Source: Fluviibacter sp039805725 (GTDB lineage Bacteria; Pseudomonadota; Gammaproteobacteria; Burkholderiales; Rhodocyclaceae). Taken from it: DNA of 64,000 nucleotides. Below, piece after piece: positions 61,544 to 64,000 of this stretch. How positions within the stretch are numbered: position 1 is the first letter of the stretch; each line of letters opens with the position of its first letter. The notes under the pieces were generated by a model. The model worked only from the letters and a program-made list of their open reading frames with translations. It made no database searches and was not told where the DNA came from. The stretch spans positions 1 through 64,000 of the forward strand of contig JBDLTT010000065.1 in assembly GCA_039805725.1 (NCBI GenBank). Reading direction: 5' to 3'. The position numbers were made by a program, and so were the translations under genes.

Positions 61544-62851
61544 TTAAAGGGTCTTCACAAAGACCTTCGAGTTACGTTGATAGTTGTACATTTCGCGCTT
61601 GCGATCCGGCAAGTCTTCTACGGCGGCAGGTTGATACCCCCGCTCGATGAACCAATGCGAGGTCCGGGTCGTGAGCACATAAAGCCGGCGTATTCCCTGC
61701 GCCCGGGCACGACCCTCAATCACCTTCATCAGACGTTCGCCATAGCCCCACTCCCGGTGTTCGCTATCGACCGCCAGGCAGGCCAATTCAGCATTTTCGC
61801 TATCCAGGATATACAGCGCCGCACAGCCGACAATCACGTTATCGTGTTCCAGTACGGTGAACTGACCGACCTCCTGTTCGATGCGCTCACGGGGTCGATG
61901 CACGAGGGTGCCATCCTGTTCTAGCGGTTCGATAATGGCCAGCAGGCCGGCAATGTCATCAGGTCGTGCGTCGCGCAAACGATCCAGCGAATCCCGTGTG
62001 ACGATCGTGCCGACGCCATCGTGGGTGAACAGTTCCAGAATCATCGATCCATCATTGTCGTAGCCGACCAAATGAACCCGGCTGACGCCAGCCCGGCTGG
62101 CACGAATAGAGCACGGCAGGAATCGACGCATATCGGGCGACAGCCAGTCACCCCGCTTCAATAATTGATCAGCAGCATCGGTCGTCAGCTCGTCGATAAG
62201 CGTACCGTCTTCTTCCAAGGCGCCAGCGGTATCGCCAATATAAATGAGCTTGTCGGCACGCAAGGCAATCGCCACCGCTTCGGCAACTTCTTCCATGGCG
62301 AGGTTGAAAATCTCACCGGAAGGGCTGGGTCCCTGGCAGGACTGCAACACAATATTGCCCAGCGAATGTTGGGCGCGCATCCCCTCGACATCCACTTTGC
62401 GCACAACGCCTGCGTATTGCATATCGACGCCATCGATCACACCCAAGGGCCGCGCCGTCAGGAAATTGCCGCTAATCACACGCATGGTGTTGCCCGCCAT
62501 CGGGGTATTGGGCAACCCCTGCGACAGCAACGCCTCGATTTCCAGATAGACGCTACCGACCGCGTGCAGCACGCAATCCAGCGTATCGGCATCGGTCACC
62601 CGGTAATTGCCATGAAATTGCGAAGACAACCCCCGGTCGCGCAACTCCTCTTCGATCTGAGGCCGTGCGCCATGCACCACGACCAGGCGGATACCCAGAC
62701 TGGCCAGCAAATTGATGTCATAGGCAAAAGTTTTGGCGAGCGGACCGCTGATTGCTTTACCGCCAACGGCGATAACAAAGGTCTTCCCTCGGAAGCTATT
62801 GATATAGGGCGCAACCGAACGGAACCAGGCAACAAAATTCGGATCAGGCAC
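61544..62851 (-). CDS. argA: N-acetylglutamate synthase (kinase-fold plus GNAT)
   Basis: A 435-residue classic ArgA. The amino-acid-kinase-fold part (GKTFVIAVGGKAISGPLAKT, LVVVHGARPQIEEELRDRG) binds the feedback inhibitor arginine. The C-terminal GNAT domain has ELACLAVDSEHREWGYGERL and RRLYVLTTRTSHWFIERGYQ and transfers acetyl from acetyl-CoA to glutamate. First step of arginine synthesis, paired by pathway with argH at 33.4 kb. Length is normal. Confidence 0.97.
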   Translation of the reverse strand: MPDPNFVAWFRSVAPYINSFRGKTFVIAVGGKAISGPLAKTFAYDINLLASLGIRLVVVHGARPQIEEELRDRGLSSQFHGNYRVTDADTLDCVLHAVGSVYLEIEALLSQGLPNTPMAGNTMRVISGNFLTARPLGVIDGVDMQYAGVVRKVDVEGMRAQHSLGNIVLQSCQGPSPSGEIFNLAMEEVAEAVAIALRADKLIYIGDTAGALEEDGTLIDELTTDAADQLLKRGDWLSPDMRRFLPCSIRASRAGVSRVHLVGYDNDGSMILELFTHDGVGTIVTRDSLDRLRDARPDDIAGLLAIIEPLEQDGTLVHRPRERIEQEVGQFTVLEHDNVIVGCAALYILDSENAELACLAVDSEHREWGYGERLMKVIEGRARAQGIRRLYVLTTRTSHWFIERGYQPAAVEDLPDRKREMYNYQRNSKVFVKTL

Positions 62852-62896
62852 GGCAGTCTCCGCCAGCAGAATTCAAGCGGCCAATATTACCGCAGA

Positions 62897-63700
62897 TCAA
62901 CGCAAATCGCCCGCAATCGCCTGCGTTACCGCGAGCGCCACCGGCCCCGCTGTCTCCGTTCTGAACACGCGCGGCCCCAAACGGAAGCAAAGAAACCCGG
63001 CAGCTTTAGCCGCATCGATCTCTTCGGGCGCAAAACCACCTTCCGGGCCAATGAGAATCGTCAGATCCGTCAGGTCTTGCTGTTGTTCCAACCACGCCGG
63101 GTAACTCTCGGTTGCATCAGGATCCAGCATGACCCGCACCCCGGTCGCCGGCTCTTTGAGTGCGTCGGCCAAGGGACAAACGCCGACCAGTTCAGGCAAG
63201 CGATTCAAGCCGCATTGCTCAGCTGCGGCCACGATGACACCCTGCCAATGCGCATGGCGCTTATCCGCACGCAGCCCCTCCAGCTTAGTCACGCACCGGC
63301 GCGTTTCTATGGGTACACAACGATAGACCCCCAACTCGACGGATTTTTGCCAGGTGAAGTCCATACGCTCGGCCGCCGAAACGCCCTGCCATAGGGCAAT
63401 ACGCAATGGACTGGCACGATCATCGGGCTCAAACCCCTTCAACAGAACCTGTACGGCGCGCTGCGCACTGGCACGCGACTGCTTGCCCGCACGCTTGCCC
63501 TTTACTGGGGCATCCGGATCACTCGCCACTTGCGGCTGCAGCACTCCGGCATAAGCACCGCCTTCGCCATTAAATATCACCAAAGGATCACCCGCCTGCA
63601 AACGCAGCACACGCACCGCGTGATTCGCCACCGCTTCGGGTAGCGTCACACAATCACCAACTGTCAGTGGTTGGGGGACGAAGAACCGTGGGATCACCAT
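62897..63700 (-). CDS. rsmE: 16S rRNA m3U1498 methyltransferase
   Basis: A 267-residue SPOUT methyltransferase. The N-terminal PUA-like part is IPRFFVPQPLTVGDCVTLPE, with WQKSVELGVYRCVPIETRRC linking to the knotted SAM site LTILIGPEGGFAPEEIDAAK and LGPRVFRTETAGPVALAV. It carries a Lys/Arg/Ala-rich insert (GKRAGKQSRASAQRA) near residue 80 that is longer than in E. coli. ATG 63700 was chosen over an upstream frame extension. Divergent from the IMPase-family gene with 18 bases between. Confidence 0.95.
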   Translation of the reverse strand: MVIPRFFVPQPLTVGDCVTLPEAVANHAVRVLRLQAGDPLVIFNGEGGAYAGVLQPQVASDPDAPVKGKRAGKQSRASAQRAVQVLLKGFEPDDRASPLRIALWQGVSAAERMDFTWQKSVELGVYRCVPIETRRCVTKLEGLRADKRHAHWQGVIVAAAEQCGLNRLPELVGVCPLADALKEPATGVRVMLDPDATESYPAWLEQQQDLTDLTILIGPEGGFAPEEIDAAKAAGFLCFRLGPRVFRTETAGPVALAVTQAIAGDLR

Positions 63701-63718
63701 GCTTGTATTATAGAGCGC

Positions 63719-64000
63719 ATGACTGATCCGCTGATTTCCGATACGGCGCTCTGGGCAGGTTGTGCCCATTCGGTCGCCGCCTTGTTACGCGACGTCGCCG
63801 CACGAGAGGTATTACCCCGCTGGCAAACACTCCGCGTTGATCATAAAGCCGATGGCAGCTTACTGAGTGAAGCCGATACCGCTGTTCAACAGGCGTTAGC
63901 GCAAGCCCTCCCCGAAATTTACCCTGCACCACTCCTCGGCGAAGAAAGCCCAGCCGATGAACAAGCAGCACTCTGGACCGAGGCCAATCTCGCTCATACA
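63719..64000 (+). CDS. Inositol monophosphatase family protein, N-terminal part (runs off window)
   Basis: The ATG at 63719 opens a frame that stays open to the last base (94 codons seen). DHKADGSLLSEADTAVQQAL is the N-terminal substrate-handling block of the IMPase/CysQ/FBPase family, and LLGEESPADE holds the first metal-binding Glu-Glu. The catalytic DP.DGT motif would lie beyond the window. Family members act on inositol phosphates, histidinol phosphate or PAP; the substrate cannot be told from this half. Confidence 0.85.
   Translation, partial: MTDPLISDTALWAGCAHSVAALLRDVAAREVLPRWQTLRVDHKADGSLLSEADTAVQQALAQALPEIYPAPLLGEESPADEQAALWTEANLAHT

Noticed and set aside
62165..63394. 409-codon open frame on the plus strand
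   Set aside because: Antisense to argA and rsmE; no motif of its own.

Overview
The window is a gene-dense stretch of a bacterial chromosome, and gene content and order point to a betaproteobacterium. The supporting clusters are hemC-hemD-hemX-hemY divergent from argH, dusB-fis-purH, purE-purK-sua5, ftsK-lolA-rarA-serS, lptD-surA-pdxA-rsmA, a pyruvate dehydrogenase operon whose E2 has two lipoyl domains and whose E3 carries one, and a lysine/alanine-repeat histone H1-like protein. I cannot assign a genus from the sequence alone. There is no rRNA, CRISPR array, insertion sequence, integrase or phage gene. One tRNA gene, Ser with anticodon CGA, is present.

Layout. 1-2000: the 3' end of a DUF3313-like gene, then three small AT-richer genes (a secreted protein, a lipoprotein, an XRE-type regulator) abutting the 3' end of tRNA-Ser. 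2.2-9.4 kb: mltF, then the leftward ftsK-lolA-rarA-serS operon. 9.5-12.4 kb: rightward trxB, an Smr protein, a FixH-like membrane protein and xthA. 12.5-18.8 kb: the leftward envelope operon lptD-surA-pdxA-rsmA, with an unusually long LptD. 19.1-23.4 kb: amgK-murU (peptidoglycan recycling), pepP, ubiH. 23.6-29.5 kb: dusB-fis-purH-pagP-purD-hemF, with a 23-bp tandem duplication at the purD/hemF junction. 29.5-34.8 kb: hemCDXY against argH. 34.8-37.1 kb: a GDT1-type Mn/Ca transporter with grxD, and a BigR-type repressor with a split YeeE/YedE pair. 37.3-42.4 kb: a Fe(III) ABC transporter operon behind a Fur-box-like palindrome, whose last gene encodes a carboxysome-type (CsoSCA-like) carbonic anhydrase. 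42.4-45.9 kb: a LysR regulator divergent from pirin-wrbA-DOPA dioxygenase-yjdM. 46-49 kb: an MgtC-like protein, a putative Na+/H+ antiporter, ybiB. 49-53.2 kb: a leftward operon of a short 2-oxoacid:ferredoxin-oxidoreductase-like protein, folD, purE, purK and sua5. 53.4-59.7 kb: aceE-aceF-lpdA, ended by a perfect 17-bp-stem terminator. 59.7-64 kb: histone H1-like gene, rpiA, yggX, argA, rsmE and the start of an inositol-monophosphatase-family gene.

How the genes work together. Most of the window is housekeeping: purine synthesis (purE, K, H, D and folD), heme synthesis from hydroxymethylbilane onward (hemC, D, F), outer-membrane biogenesis (lptD, surA, lolA, pagP), peptidoglycan recycling (amgK, murU, mltF) and central carbon metabolism (PDH complex, rpiA). 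Accessory or regulatory interest is concentrated at 35-46 kb (metal, sulfur, quinone and inorganic-carbon chemistry) and at 52.6-53.2 kb.

The best candidate for an under-described system is the apparently iron-regulated fbpABC operon that ends with a CsoSCA-like carbonic anhydrase, with no carboxysome or RuBisCO genes anywhere in the window.
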